A stretch of DNA of 64,000 nucleotides from Planctomycetaceae bacterium (GCA_029243145.1 JAQWSQ010000077.1:1-64000); one strand, 5' to 3'. Shown: positions 1 through 9,566, counted from the stretch's first letter. Program-made: numbers and translations. The notes: generated by a model not told the origin, from the sequence alone.

Positions 1-896
1 ACGGTGAGTGTTCCCGTGGTCATCAAACCCGCGTTGGTTTCGTCGAGGCTGGCGGTGTCGTCTCCGTTGGTGATGACGGGATCATCGTTGGTCCCGTTGA
101 TGGTGATGGTGACGGTGGCGTCAGCCATTGCGTTTTGTGAATCGACTGCTTGAATCGTGTAGGAGTCGTTGTCGGTCTCTCCGAATGCCAAAGAATCAAA
201 CACGTTTCCCGGGTTGTAGGTTAACGAACCATCAATGTTCAGAGTGACGGTGACGCCATCTCCCAGATCGACAGCACTTCCGCCGGGTGTCAATGCCATA
301 CCATTAATCGAATAAATCAACGTGCTATCATCGACATCGCTGAACAGGTTCGAGATGTTTAGATCGCTGTTGACCTCGTTCTCGCTGATTGTCTGCATCT
401 GGTCGGTGCCGACAGGAGGATCATTCAAACCGACAATAGTCAGGTTGACCGTTGCGATGGCGGTTCCCCCATTGCCGTCAGAAATGGTGTAGTCGAACGA
501 ATCCACAGCGGGCGGGTCGGTCACTGCCAAATTGTCAAAGGCGGTTCCGGGATCATAATCCAGTGTTCCGTCCATATTGAGACTAACGGTCGCACCGGAA
601 GTGAGCGCGATGGTATTGCCGTTCATCGGGTCGAACGCTGTACCGTTAATTTCGATCACCGACAGCATATCCAAATCGGGGTCTGAATCATTACTCAGAA
701 CATTGATATTGACTGACGTGTCTTCGTCCGTCATTGCCATATCATCCATGGCGACCGGCGCAGCAAGGACGATTCGATCTTCCAATCTCTCTGTGAGCAG
801 GAGAGGGGAGTTTTCTGGGTTGTGTTGAGTGGTGCTGGGATTGAGCCAAAACCTGGAAAAATCATTAAGTCGTTTTTGCCAGTAAATCCGTCTCAT
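1..896 (-). CDS. Giant cadherin/VCBS-like protein with LEDR-type N-terminus (partial)
   Basis: The frame reads leftward from an ATG at 896, which has an in-frame TAG immediately upstream, and runs off the window, so only the first ~298 residues are seen. The N-terminus is basic and aromatic (MRRIYWQKRLNDFSRFW) and is followed by LLLTERLEDRIVLAAP. That resembles the LEPR-XLL type N-terminal motif of giant planctomycete surface proteins. No ordinary hydrophobic signal peptide is visible. After this come at least two ~100-residue repeats with cadherin/VCBS hallmarks: DEDTSVNINVLSNDSDPD, GTLDYDPGTAFDNL, YTISDGNGGTA, and NGTNDDPVI as the linker. These folds usually bind calcium and serve in adhesion. 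The gene is divergent from the SecA-like/HlyD cluster, which makes it a candidate export substrate. The repeat family is clear. The export route is inference. Confidence 0.85.
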   Translation of the reverse strand, partial: MRRIYWQKRLNDFSRFWLNPSTTQHNPENSPLLLTERLEDRIVLAAPVAMDDMAMTDEDTSVNINVLSNDSDPDLDMLSVIEINGTAFDPMNGNTIALTSGATVSLNMDGTLDYDPGTAFDNLAVTDPPAVDSFDYTISDGNGGTAIATVNLTIVGLNDPPVGTDQMQTISENEVNSDLNISNLFSDVDDSTLIYSINGMALTPGGSAVDLGDGVTVTLNIDGSLTYNPGNVFDSLAFGETDNDSYTIQAVDSQNAMADATVTITINGTNDDPVITNGDDTASLDETNAGLMTTGTLT

Positions 897-1384
897 GATC
901 TAACACTTCGCAGAGGGTTTGCGGACGTTGACAAGTCAACGACCGATGGGCAAGGAAGAACACTGGTGAGAATGGTCAAAAGGAGACTCAGAGCACTTAT
1001 AGTCAAGTATCGTCAAGGAGCGGTTTCTCTGTCAAATCCAAATTATACCGGCAAGGTGTTTTGCGGGAAGTGCTTACGGAATATCCGGTTGAATGAATTC
1101 CGTGTTTTCTGGCAAAGAACAGTCATAAAACATGGGGATTGGTCTAATTATGCAAGTTATGAGTATTGTAGCAAAAACACAACCGGGAAAAGGAGTGACG
1201 TATAGACTGTCTGGACTCCAAAGGTGAAGAAAACAACAGCAAAAACCGAATGAAAAGAAAGAGCTTGGACCTGTTTTGATCAAGCAACCGTTTTGCTGTG
1301 CGCATCAATTGGATAAGTTATAAATATCACCCCATTTGCGACTCACAAATTACCGACCTCTCGTCCGTTCCCGGTAGATGTCAG
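897..1384. other. Divergent intergenic region
   Basis: This 488-base spacer lies between the leftward cadherin-like gene and the rightward secreted-protein gene, so it should carry both promoters. The only structure I could name is the dyad at 926-941. Open frames inside it have no recognisable features, and I take them as chance. Confidence 0.5.
926..941. promoter_or_regulatory. 16-bp dyad upstream of the giant-protein gene
   Basis: The sequence CGTTGACAAGTCAACG is a perfect inverted repeat apart from the central AA. It lies 30-45 bases upstream of the start at 896, which is where an operator would be expected. No regulator is identified, so function is inference. Confidence 0.3.
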
Positions 1385-1993
1385 ATGATGAATTTTCAAA
1401 TCATCTTTTGCGGCATGAGCCTGTGGCTGTCTCTGGCTAATTTCAGCCTAGGTCAGGAATCACAAGAGGCTCTCAAATCACTTCCTCCACTTCCAATACC
1501 GGTTGAGGAAGAGGTGGATTTAGTGCCCGGACAGCAGGCAGAGCTGGAATCACTGACAGGGGAAGAACTTCAACAAATCTTTCAACCCGTCAATCTGGGT
1601 TTGAAAGGACCGACTCAATTCAAGATTCGTATTCGTCCGCATGTTTATCTTGATGAGGAAGACCCGAGCCGTGGTTTGATTGAGCCACCTCCGATGCAGG
1701 CCGATGTTTTCGATACTGAGACAGAGCCCATGTCTTTACAGCAGTTTACAGGTAACGGTGTTGAGTCTCCATTTTTCACACCGGTTTCGCCGTTCTGCTA
1801 TCCTCCTTTGTATTTTGAGGAGCCGTATCTGGAGCGATATGGGGATGGGTATTGTGATCCCTTACAAACGCTGATTTCTGGAGCACATTTTTATGCTCGA
1901 ATTCCCATGCTCTCCATTAATCTCATCAAACGGCCCCCGTGTCGACCGGTTTTGAATCTTTGGGCTGATCCTGTGGATGAAGCCAGACGGTAA
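1385..1993 (+). CDS. Small secreted protein, planctomycete type
   Basis: This encodes about 202 residues. I chose the ATG at 1385 because it begins a signal peptide (MMNFQIIFCGMSLWLSLANFSLG). An in-frame GTG at 1298 would add a polar stretch with no obvious role. The mature protein is acidic and Pro-rich at first (SLPPLPIPVEEEVDLVPG). It later carries a conserved-looking aromatic block, FCYPPLYFEEPYLERYG, and ends NLWADPVDEARR. I have a general impression that PLYFEE-LERYG blocks recur in secreted planctomycete proteins, but I cannot assign a function. It lies 78 bases upstream of the SecA-like gene on the same strand, so co-transcription is likely. That would make it a possible accessory of the export cluster. 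Confidence 0.6.
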   Translation: MMNFQIIFCGMSLWLSLANFSLGQESQEALKSLPPLPIPVEEEVDLVPGQQAELESLTGEELQQIFQPVNLGLKGPTQFKIRIRPHVYLDEEDPSRGLIEPPPMQADVFDTETEPMSLQQFTGNGVESPFFTPVSPFCYPPLYFEEPYLERYGDGYCDPLQTLISGAHFYARIPMLSINLIKRPPCRPVLNLWADPVDEARR

Positions 1994-2071
1994 TTCCAGG
2001 CGTTTGTTGGCCAGACCGGCGGGACAGAAAGACCTTGCGACCGTCTCGGCAATGGTCTCTGATAAAGCTCT

Positions 2072-3991
2072 ATGTTTGATTCTCTGACCTCAAGCTGGAT
2101 CACGAAACGACGATTAGGTCGCTATCGGCGTCTGATTAAGACTGTGCATAAGATCCAGGCTGGATTTCTCTCATGGAGTGATGAGGAATTACGAGCCGAG
2201 CGATTGTCTCTCAGTTTGCAGGCACGCTCTGGGGTTCAAAGAGAGAAGTTCCTTCCTCGCAGCTTCGCTTTGATCCGCGAGAGTGCGCGTCGAACGGTGA
2301 GCATGGAGCATTATGATGCTCAACTGCTCGGAGGTTGTGCGCTGGCCGAGGGATACATCGCCGAGATGGCCACCGGCGAAGGGAAAACATTCACTGCCAC
2401 ACTTCCTCTCTTTTTGTATTCACTCTTTGGACGCGGTGCTCATCTGGTGACCGCCAATGATTATCTTGCGGAACGCGATGCCGAGTGGGTTCGGCCAATC
2501 TTTGAGTTGCTGGGTGTGCAGGTCGGTTCGATCCTCCAGCAATCGAGCGATGCAGAACGTGCATTGGCTTATCAAGCGGACATCACTTACGGAACATTGC
2601 GTGAATTCACGTTTTATTTTTTACGGGAACAGTTGAGTCGTTCGCAGATCGATCACTCTCGTTCGAGTAATGATGATCGTGCGAGAAATCGCATTTCACC
2701 GGAGCGACGATTTCCCAGTGATCCCCCTTTCTTCTTGCTTGTTGATGAAGCGGACAGCTTGCTCATCGACGAAGCACGGACCCCTTTAATTATTAGTCTT
2801 CCGAGTGAGCATGATCCGACGTTTGGTGAGGACTGTTTTTTCTGGGCCAATCACATCGCCAGCAAGCTCGCATTATCGTCTGATTACGAGTTGGATCCAA
2901 AGGCTCGATCTGTGCGATTGAATCAAGCGGGAAAACAGAGCGTGAGAGAAAAATTGTCTCTCACACAATTGAGGAACCTCACTTTGCAAGAGGCGGAAGA
3001 GGCGGTTTGTCGTGCGCTTGTGGCTCAAAAGTATTTTTGTAGAGACGAACACTACGTGATTGACGACGATGAAGTTCAGTTGATTGATAGTTTCACGGGA
3101 CGAATTGCCGTTGGTCGAAAGTTGCGTCAAGGCGTTCATCAAGCGATTGAAGTTCGAGAAGGATTGCCTTTGACGAAGACTCAGGAACCTGCCGCACGAA
3201 TGACCGTGAATGATTACACGTCTCGATACCATCATCTCGCGGGAATGACGGGTACGGCGAGTGAAGTCTCGACCGCGATGAAAAAATATTATGACTGTCG
3301 CGTGTTGCCCATTCCCACCATTCGCCCCTGTCGGCGCGACATTCTTTCCGTGCAAATATTCGAGACCACTCAAGAAAAATATTGTGCCATCGCTGCCGAA
3401 ATTCTTGTCCTGATCGAGGAAGGCAGGTCTGTTTTAATCGGGACACGCACGATTCAACACTCCCTGTCTCTCTCCGAACATTTGAACAATTCGGGGATTG
3501 AGCATTTGCTTCTCAACGGGGTTCAGGATGTCAACGAGGCCGATATTATTTCGCAAACCGGTCAACCGTCTCGCGTCACAGTGGCGACCAATATGGCAGG
3601 ACGTGGGACCGATATTCATTTGTCGGATCAGGTTCGCGAGGCGGGCGGGTTACACGTCATCGGCACCGAGTTTCACGAGTCCGCGCGGATTGATCGACAA
3701 TTAGCCGGGCGTGCTGCACGGCAAGGCGATCCGGGAAGTTTCCGACAAATGGCGAGTTTCGAAGATTCGATCCTGATCGACGCTTGGGGAGAAGAGGTGG
3801 CTACGAAGCTCACACAAGATGCCCGCAAGGGTTTTCGGGTGAGTTACGCGGCTTCATTATTTCGGCAAGCACAACAGGACTTAGAACGCAGACAACGCCA
3901 CCAACTTCTCTTAATGCTCGAAAGCGAACGAAGACGGAGCGTGCAAAACATAGAGATGGGACGCGACCCTTGGCTGGATAGCGTTTATTGA
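2072..3991 (+). CDS. SecA-like preprotein translocase ATPase, shortened paralogue
   Basis: This encodes 639 residues with clear SecA architecture. The N-terminal nucleotide-binding fold has Walker A MATGEGKT (residues 99-106). A DEAD-type Walker B (LLVDEADSLLIDEARTPLI) lies near residue 223. AGMTGTA follows, then the second ATPase fold with VATNMAGRGTDIHLS and GRAARQGDPGSF. Canonical SecA is usually 800-950 residues. This one ends soon after the second ATPase fold with a short helical tail, and it lacks the long helical wing and the C-terminal Cys-rich SecB/lipid-binding motif. It is therefore probably a dedicated SecA paralogue, not the housekeeping motor. Its last bases overlap the convergent TolC-like gene by 7. 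I see no SecY partner. The ATPase family is certain, and the role in exporting neighbouring proteins is inference. Confidence 0.9.
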   Translation: MFDSLTSSWITKRRLGRYRRLIKTVHKIQAGFLSWSDEELRAERLSLSLQARSGVQREKFLPRSFALIRESARRTVSMEHYDAQLLGGCALAEGYIAEMATGEGKTFTATLPLFLYSLFGRGAHLVTANDYLAERDAEWVRPIFELLGVQVGSILQQSSDAERALAYQADITYGTLREFTFYFLREQLSRSQIDHSRSSNDDRARNRISPERRFPSDPPFFLLVDEADSLLIDEARTPLIISLPSEHDPTFGEDCFFWANHIASKLALSSDYELDPKARSVRLNQAGKQSVREKLSLTQLRNLTLQEAEEAVCRALVAQKYFCRDEHYVIDDDEVQLIDSFTGRIAVGRKLRQGVHQAIEVREGLPLTKTQEPAARMTVNDYTSRYHHLAGMTGTASEVSTAMKKYYDCRVLPIPTIRPCRRDILSVQIFETTQEKYCAIAAEILVLIEEGRSVLIGTRTIQHSLSLSEHLNNSGIEHLLLNGVQDVNEADIISQTGQPSRVTVATNMAGRGTDIHLSDQVREAGGLHVIGTEFHESARIDRQLAGRAARQGDPGSFRQMASFEDSILIDAWGEEVATKLTQDARKGFRVSYAASLFRQAQQDLERRQRHQLLLMLESERRRSVQNIEMGRDPWLDSVY

Positions 3992-6366
3992 CCCAACTCG
4001 TAATTCCACTCATACCAGGGAGCCGATGGCTGCGAGGGAGCGGGTGTTTGCTTGACTTGTGGAGGTGCCTTGGGGGACTCAGGAACTTCCGTTTCTGGTT
4101 GATCATCAATAAACTGAATCTCTTTTCCCAGTTCGGCAGCCTTCGACATGTTTTGCTGAGTGAGTGGGGTTTTCAAGTTTGGTGCGAGTGCTTGGATTTT
4201 AGGACTGTGTGAGACGCGTAGAATCTTAAGGTGAGCGTCCTCCTCGGTCTCATCCAGTGGGAAAGGTCGAGGGGCATTCGAGGTTGTTTCTGGCAGTGGA
4301 GGCAAATTATCAACTTTGCGAGGCACTGAAACAGGAACCGTCGGTTCTGATGGGAACGGATTCTCGAAGGTGCTGGTTGTCTCGCCGGGAACATCGTTTG
4401 TGACAGGTTCAATCGCGACCGACATTTCCCCTTGAGGCTCTATGTCCAAAGGAGATGTCGCCGGAAGCGGTACTTGCGGTTCGACTTCTCCGATACTGAT
4501 TGCTCTTGATGGATCTCCGTTCCAATGGGATTCACCTACAGTCGAATAGTTGTCCGTCAAAATCACATGGCGAAACGGGAGTAAACTTCCCTTTTCAAAG
4601 TGAATGTTCCGTAGTGCGGCTTCATGCTCGACCAATGATCGATAGTAGCTCGCTTTTGCATCGGCGAGTCGCGATTGAGCATCCAGAATTTCGTCAGGCG
4701 AATCGGTATCTTCATTGAGTGATGAGAAACGTTGTTGGGCAGAAATGAGACGGTTAAAACTGATTTTGTTCAGTTCTTGTGCTCGCTCCAATTCGGCCAC
4801 CGCGTTACTCAAATCATGAGCAATTTGACGTTCTTGTTGTCGTAACAACGCTCGTTCGCGAGCAATCTGAATCTCAAGATTGGTGACGGCAGCATGGCCT
4901 TGGCGAGTCCCAATAGGCACGGTCATTTCGACGCCCAACTCCCACTCTTGGAAATCGCCACCAAACAAGTTTTCGGTGGCTCCCCGATTTAGCGTGGTCG
5001 CTCCTGTGGCTGTGTCGCCGATGAGGTTATCACCAAATCCACGGAATCGATATCTGCCGAACATATCGAGACGTGGCTTTTTGAATTGCTGACTCGCTTC
5101 TTTCTGTAACTCCAGACTTTTCAATGCTTGTCGCTGTTTTTTCAATTCGGGACGCTGGGCGATTGCCTCGTGGATCAACGCATTCCAGTCGTATTCAATC
5201 GGCATGACTTTGGGTTCCGAGACAGGTCGAATAACCGATTCTTCTTTCATTGGCAAGCCCATCAAGAGTCGCAAGCGACGCTCGGCAACATACAGCCCTC
5301 CCGCTCCGGTAAACGTACCGGGACGGCTTCCATTACCGGTCTGAGTGGCGTTTTGCTGCCGTCCTGCCAACGCATTATACATGTCTTCTTCAAATCGATA
5401 ATACTGTTCACGAGCTTGCGCTTCTTTCGCAGCCGTGATTCCCTTTTGATCGATTCGCGAGATGGTTGATTTCCATGTCTTCAAGCTTTGATCGCGAGCA
5501 GCGAGTGAAGTATCGAGTAAGCGATAGGCGTAGAAAAGATCCCAATAGGCATTTTCGACATTGCTGATGAAGTCTCGCATACCAATTTCAAATTCCGAAA
5601 TCGCCATGTCGGTATTGATACGAGCGATGACAATCCCTTCGATGACTCCTGGGCGTCCATAAGGGCCTGCGATTCGATTGAATTTTGTTCCCGCACCTTG
5701 CATCAAGGGTTGTCGAACTTCCATTTCCACTTGGGTTCCCCACGAGTTGGGATATAAGTTTTGTGCCCGATTATTGTCATCGTAATCCACAATGCTTCGC
5801 GCGGAGAATTGAGTACCTGTTGCCGTCTTCTTGGAAAGCTCTAGCAGGTAATCGTGAGCGTCCTGCTGGAAGAGTTGTGTTCCTCCACCCACGAAGAAGT
5901 TGTTGAAGGGACGATCATTATTCTGGAACATGGCATTTGATCGCAGTCGAGCATCAAACTGACTTAATGCTGCCTCGACGCCCAATTGAGGGTCGGTTTC
6001 TGTCACTGCGCGGTCATAAACTGTATCGATCGTTGCCGGGGATGAGAGGACGGTACCTCCCAGATCGTGAAGAATGGTGGCATTTTGCAAAGCAATCTGA
6101 AGAGCCTCTTCTAAAGTGAGGTCCAGATAATCTTCGGGAAGTTCTCGACGAACGGTCCAAGGTTCTTGAGTCTGCACACTACTGGGATTCAGGTGTTCGT
6201 ATTTCTCAGCAGTATGGCTGGTGTACGACTCTTCCCACTTTAACTGCTGATACCCGGGTTCTTGGTCGGAAACTTTTTTCTTATGCAATAGGCGACTGTG
6301 ACAGCCAAGATTGAGAAATCCGGGCAGGATCAGCAATATTATGATGTAAACGGACCGGAAATTCAT
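3985..6366 (-). CDS. TolC-family outer membrane channel lipoprotein
   Basis: This encodes about 793 residues. I chose the ATG at 6366, which gives a lipoprotein signal ending in the lipobox LNLGC with Cys22. A TTG at 6381 is a possible alternative. The middle of the protein has the two repeats of the outer membrane factor family: long amphipathic helices with LTLEEALQIALQNA and AELERAQELNKISFNRLISAQQRF. The family forms trimeric channels through outer membrane and periplasm that dock onto HlyD-type adaptors. A C-terminal tail of roughly 200 residues is rich in Pro, Glu and Thr and probably disordered, which is unusual for TolC. The gene faces away from the GAF-HlyD gene across 262 bases and overlaps the SecA-like gene end to end. 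Confidence 0.85.
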   Translation of the reverse strand: MNFRSVYIIILLILPGFLNLGCHSRLLHKKKVSDQEPGYQQLKWEESYTSHTAEKYEHLNPSSVQTQEPWTVRRELPEDYLDLTLEEALQIALQNATILHDLGGTVLSSPATIDTVYDRAVTETDPQLGVEAALSQFDARLRSNAMFQNNDRPFNNFFVGGGTQLFQQDAHDYLLELSKKTATGTQFSARSIVDYDDNNRAQNLYPNSWGTQVEMEVRQPLMQGAGTKFNRIAGPYGRPGVIEGIVIARINTDMAISEFEIGMRDFISNVENAYWDLFYAYRLLDTSLAARDQSLKTWKSTISRIDQKGITAAKEAQAREQYYRFEEDMYNALAGRQQNATQTGNGSRPGTFTGAGGLYVAERRLRLLMGLPMKEESVIRPVSEPKVMPIEYDWNALIHEAIAQRPELKKQRQALKSLELQKEASQQFKKPRLDMFGRYRFRGFGDNLIGDTATGATTLNRGATENLFGGDFQEWELGVEMTVPIGTRQGHAAVTNLEIQIARERALLRQQERQIAHDLSNAVAELERAQELNKISFNRLISAQQRFSSLNEDTDSPDEILDAQSRLADAKASYYRSLVEHEAALRNIHFEKGSLLPFRHVILTDNYSTVGESHWNGDPSRAISIGEVEPQVPLPATSPLDIEPQGEMSVAIEPVTNDVPGETTSTFENPFPSEPTVPVSVPRKVDNLPPLPETTSNAPRPFPLDETEEDAHLKILRVSHSPKIQALAPNLKTPLTQQNMSKAAELGKEIQFIDDQPETEVPESPKAPPQVKQTPAPSQPSAPWYEWNYELGQ

Positions 6367-6628
6367 GGAATAGACAGTCAATTTCCACTAACAATAGATA
6401 TGTACAAAGTTCCCAGGGGCAGCACTGTTGATTAGATCGTCCTATTTGGAGTCAAATCTTTCGTTAAATTCCGCAGAACAGTGAAAACCCTTATTGATTA
6501 CCTAAATTAACACTCGATGATTTGACCTCGAATTCCGCGATTTTTACCACTTCATGGGGTTGAATTTGCTACATTTCAAGGCGTTTTCTCCTTCTCCTTC
6601 GGCTTAAATTCAGGCGGTTACAGCGAAG

Positions 6629-8641
6629 ATGGCTTCTTCCTCCGAGTTTACGGCCTCTCCAGATGGGTCAATAAATCCGCTGAATTTTGAAGATCGCATC
6701 CTGACTTTGGCGGAATTGCTCAAAAGCCAAGTCGATGTGACGACTTTTGAAAAAGCAATTCTCAAACATGCATTGGATGGATTTCATGCTCGTGGGGGAC
6801 TGATTTGGAAGCCGGTCCGCCAGAGCGATGAAAACTCGCTGGTTTTGCAGACGCAAGAGGGACAACTCCTACCGCAAACACATTTCGAGGGATTGGAGAC
6901 CGTTCGTCATGCAATGATCGAGTCTGGGGAACACAAAGTCGTTTATTTGAGCAGTTTGACTTCCGCGGAGCCGGTCTCTCCCACGACATCCGAATCACCT
7001 GGTAAGGTGATGTTGAAACCGTTAGTCATCGACGACCAAACTGTCGCTCTGTTGGAAATTCATCAACCGAGTGAACCGGAGATGGAATCGGGAGAAGCAT
7101 TTCTGGCTATGTTGGCGGAGTTGTATGGGGAATGTCTCAAGCATCAAAAACTCCAACAATTAGAAGATGAAAACCAACAGTGGCATCGGTTCGAAGAGTA
7201 TGCTTGCACATTACAAAAATTCTGGGATCCTTCAGATGTCTACGCTCACGTCATCGACGCGGGTCGTGAGCTTTGCGGCTTTGACCGGTTGACTCTCCTG
7301 CTTGGTTCAGGAAAACAGTGTCGAGTTCGGTTGGTCTCCACCACTGATGACCCGTCTCGACATTCTTTAACGATCCAAAAATTGCAAGACTTATCTAGGT
7401 TGTTGACGAGTGCCGACCAAGAGCTGCGTTATGACGGAGAGGTGGAACAAATTCTCGCCCCTCTCGTCCAGGAGAATCTGAGTCAAGTTCTCGATGCGAC
7501 TCATGCTCGAGTATTTTATGCCATTCCACTCAGGTCGGTCGATACTGACCAATCAACCGGGCAAAACGCTGTTACGGGAATGTTGGTGGCGGAAAATTTT
7601 CGGGGTGACCTTGAAGCCTCCGCTTTTTCCCGTTTCCAAAGAGTTGCCGAGCTATCGGCTCCCGCAATCGTGCGTGCGGCCTATTGGGAAAACTTACCCG
7701 GAAGATGGTTTCTTCATGCCTGGCTTTCGCTGATTCGGACGCCATTTCAACCGAAGCGCACGGCTTGGCGATGGGCGCTCTTCGCGGTTTTATTTGTGGT
7801 GTTTCTGCTGGTCTTTGTGCCGGCAAAGTTTCGAGTCAAATCGACCGGGCAACTCCAAGCCGTCGATCAACACCATGTTTTCGCCCCCGTGAAAGCCTTC
7901 GTGATTGATGTTCATTTTCAGGACGACCAACCCATCGTGGTCGATCAACGTCTGCTGACGCTCGATGATCTCGACTTGAAACTGAAACTTGAGGAAGTTC
8001 GTGGAGAACTCGAACGCGTAGGGACTCGGCTGACGAACATTCAAACGTTGCGATCTCAGATGATTCGAAACAGTTCGGATTCGACGGAAGCCGATGAACT
8101 TGCCGCCGAAGCCAATGAACTCAGCATCAAAAAAGTGTCGTTGACCGCCCAATGGGATATTCTGAAAACGAAAGAGAGCCAACTGGAAATTCTGTCTCCC
8201 ATCTCGGGAACATTACTGACATGGAATCCTCAAGAGCTACTTAGTTCGCGACCTGTGGACGCGGGGCAAATTTTGCTGACGCTGGCCGATGTGGAGGGAG
8301 ACTGGCAATTAGAAGTGAAGATACCCGAGGAGGAGATGGGGCATATCCGTCAGGCACTCAGTGAGAACTCCGATCAACTTGTGATTGACTATTCCCCGGA
8401 TGCTCAAGTGGGCCAGATCTTTCAGGCGACTCTCGTGGAAGATCAGATTGCGCGACGCTCTGAAATTGATCCAGACATGTTACATTATTTTCGAGCGACT
8501 GTTGCGGTTTCCGTCCAAGACAATTATGCCCCCGTCTCGGGGGCCGGCGTCACCGTTCGCATCGATTGCGGTTCTCGGGCATTAGGGTATGTTTTGTTTC
8601 ACGATCTGTATGAATGGACTCAGAAAAATCTGTTGTTCTGA
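6629..8641 (+). CDS. GAF-domain / HlyD membrane-fusion protein
   Basis: This encodes 670 residues in two halves. The first ~350 residues look cytoplasmic. Residues about 187-345 resemble a GAF domain (YACTLQKFWDPSDVYAHVIDAGRELCGFDRLTLLL and MLVAENFRGDLEASAF), and an earlier region (40-170) may be a second degenerate one. One transmembrane helix spans about 381-398. The rest is a periplasmic adaptor with a lipoyl-like hairpin (VKSTGQLQAVDQHHVFAPVK and ISGTLLTWNP), a coiled coil (about 450-510) and a beta-barrel. HlyD proteins bridge an inner-membrane machine to TolC. Fusion to a GAF sensor suggests the bridge responds to a cytoplasmic ligand, which is inference. It is first in a three-gene run of adaptors. 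Confidence 0.8.
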   Translation: MASSSEFTASPDGSINPLNFEDRILTLAELLKSQVDVTTFEKAILKHALDGFHARGGLIWKPVRQSDENSLVLQTQEGQLLPQTHFEGLETVRHAMIESGEHKVVYLSSLTSAEPVSPTTSESPGKVMLKPLVIDDQTVALLEIHQPSEPEMESGEAFLAMLAELYGECLKHQKLQQLEDENQQWHRFEEYACTLQKFWDPSDVYAHVIDAGRELCGFDRLTLLLGSGKQCRVRLVSTTDDPSRHSLTIQKLQDLSRLLTSADQELRYDGEVEQILAPLVQENLSQVLDATHARVFYAIPLRSVDTDQSTGQNAVTGMLVAENFRGDLEASAFSRFQRVAELSAPAIVRAAYWENLPGRWFLHAWLSLIRTPFQPKRTAWRWALFAVLFVVFLLVFVPAKFRVKSTGQLQAVDQHHVFAPVKAFVIDVHFQDDQPIVVDQRLLTLDDLDLKLKLEEVRGELERVGTRLTNIQTLRSQMIRNSSDSTEADELAAEANELSIKKVSLTAQWDILKTKESQLEILSPISGTLLTWNPQELLSSRPVDAGQILLTLADVEGDWQLEVKIPEEEMGHIRQALSENSDQLVIDYSPDAQVGQIFQATLVEDQIARRSEIDPDMLHYFRATVAVSVQDNYAPVSGAGVTVRIDCGSRALGYVLFHDLYEWTQKNLLF

Positions 8642-8669
8642 TTTGTTTCTCCCTCAGGCGAGAGGATTC

Positions 8670-9548
8670 ATGAAAGCATTAGTTATTGTTGGGTGTTTCT
8701 TACTGTTGACGATGCAAGTTGGGTTAGCAGAGTCGCAGTCGATCCCTGTCAAATTTGTGCAAGTCACATTATTAGATGAAGCCGATTTAGCGGCTCCCGA
8801 ATCGGGACGCTGTTTCGAACTGCTGGTCAAAGAAGGTCAGCTTATTGATCGGGGGGCTTTGCTGGTACGCTTGGATGACACCCAAGAAAGCATTGAGGTG
8901 ACCCACGCCACCAAAGAATTGGAAATCGCCCGATTGAAGTCGACGAATAAAATCGATGTCGAGATTGCGCAAAAAGCCGAAGGTGCGGCCAAATCGAAAT
9001 TGAAGCGAAAAGAAGACTCACGGGCGAAATATCCGAAAAGTATCCCTGAAGAGGAAATTGAAGAACTTAGATTTCTCGCACAAAAGACGGCCTCCGAAAT
9101 CGCCAAAGCCAAGTTCGATTTGGAACTCGCTCAGCACGAAGCAGAACTGGCCGCAAACGCGCTGCTGTCTGCCAAAGATAAATTAGATCGTCGCCAGGTT
9201 CGATCTCCCATCAACGGGATGGTGGTCGAAGTCGATGTCAATGAAGGGGAGTGGGTCGAAACCGGACGAAAGTTGGTCAGAGTGGTTCGTCTTGATCGCC
9301 TGCGTGTGGCGGGATTTGTTCCGTTAAAATATCTGCCAGACGAATTGATCGGTCAGGATGCCGAGTTAACATTGATTCGTGAAGGCCGCGAAAATGTCAG
9401 TCTGACGGTTCAAATCGGGTTTGTCAGTCCTGAAGCGAATCCCGTCTCGGGTGAACGACGCATTTGGGTTGAGATCGATAACTCCAAGGGAACGCTCTTT
9501 CCCGGCATGACTGCCAAGTTAGAAATCAATGCTGCCAAGAAACCTTAA
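8670..9548 (+). CDS. HlyD/RND-type periplasmic adaptor
   Basis: This encodes about 292 residues. The ATG at 8670 is preferred over an upstream in-frame start at 8589 because it follows GAGAGGA and opens a signal peptide (MKALVIVGCFLLLTMQVGLA). The mature protein has a split lipoyl domain (ELLVKEGQLIDRGALLVRLD and RSPINGMVVEVDVNEGEWV) around a charged coiled coil of about 100 residues. A beta-barrel and membrane-proximal segment follow, ending GTLFPGMTAKLEI. The layout matches membrane-fusion proteins of tripartite pumps. It starts 29 bases after the GAF-HlyD gene and ends 19 bases before the protease gene, so the three are almost surely one operon. Confidence 0.85.
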   Translation: MKALVIVGCFLLLTMQVGLAESQSIPVKFVQVTLLDEADLAAPESGRCFELLVKEGQLIDRGALLVRLDDTQESIEVTHATKELEIARLKSTNKIDVEIAQKAEGAAKSKLKRKEDSRAKYPKSIPEEEIEELRFLAQKTASEIAKAKFDLELAQHEAELAANALLSAKDKLDRRQVRSPINGMVVEVDVNEGEWVETGRKLVRVVRLDRLRVAGFVPLKYLPDELIGQDAELTLIREGRENVSLTVQIGFVSPEANPVSGERRIWVEIDNSKGTLFPGMTAKLEINAAKKP

Positions 9549-9566
9549 CACATTCTCAGGAGGGAC

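Noticed and set aside
1-896. RTX nonapeptide calcium repeats in the giant protein
   Set aside because: No GGxGxDxxx runs are visible in the part inside the window. The repeats are cadherin/VCBS-like.
577-1283. Short open frames on both strands around the giant-protein start
   Set aside because: They overlap the clear cadherin-like frame or the divergent spacer and have no ribosome-binding site, signal or known motif.
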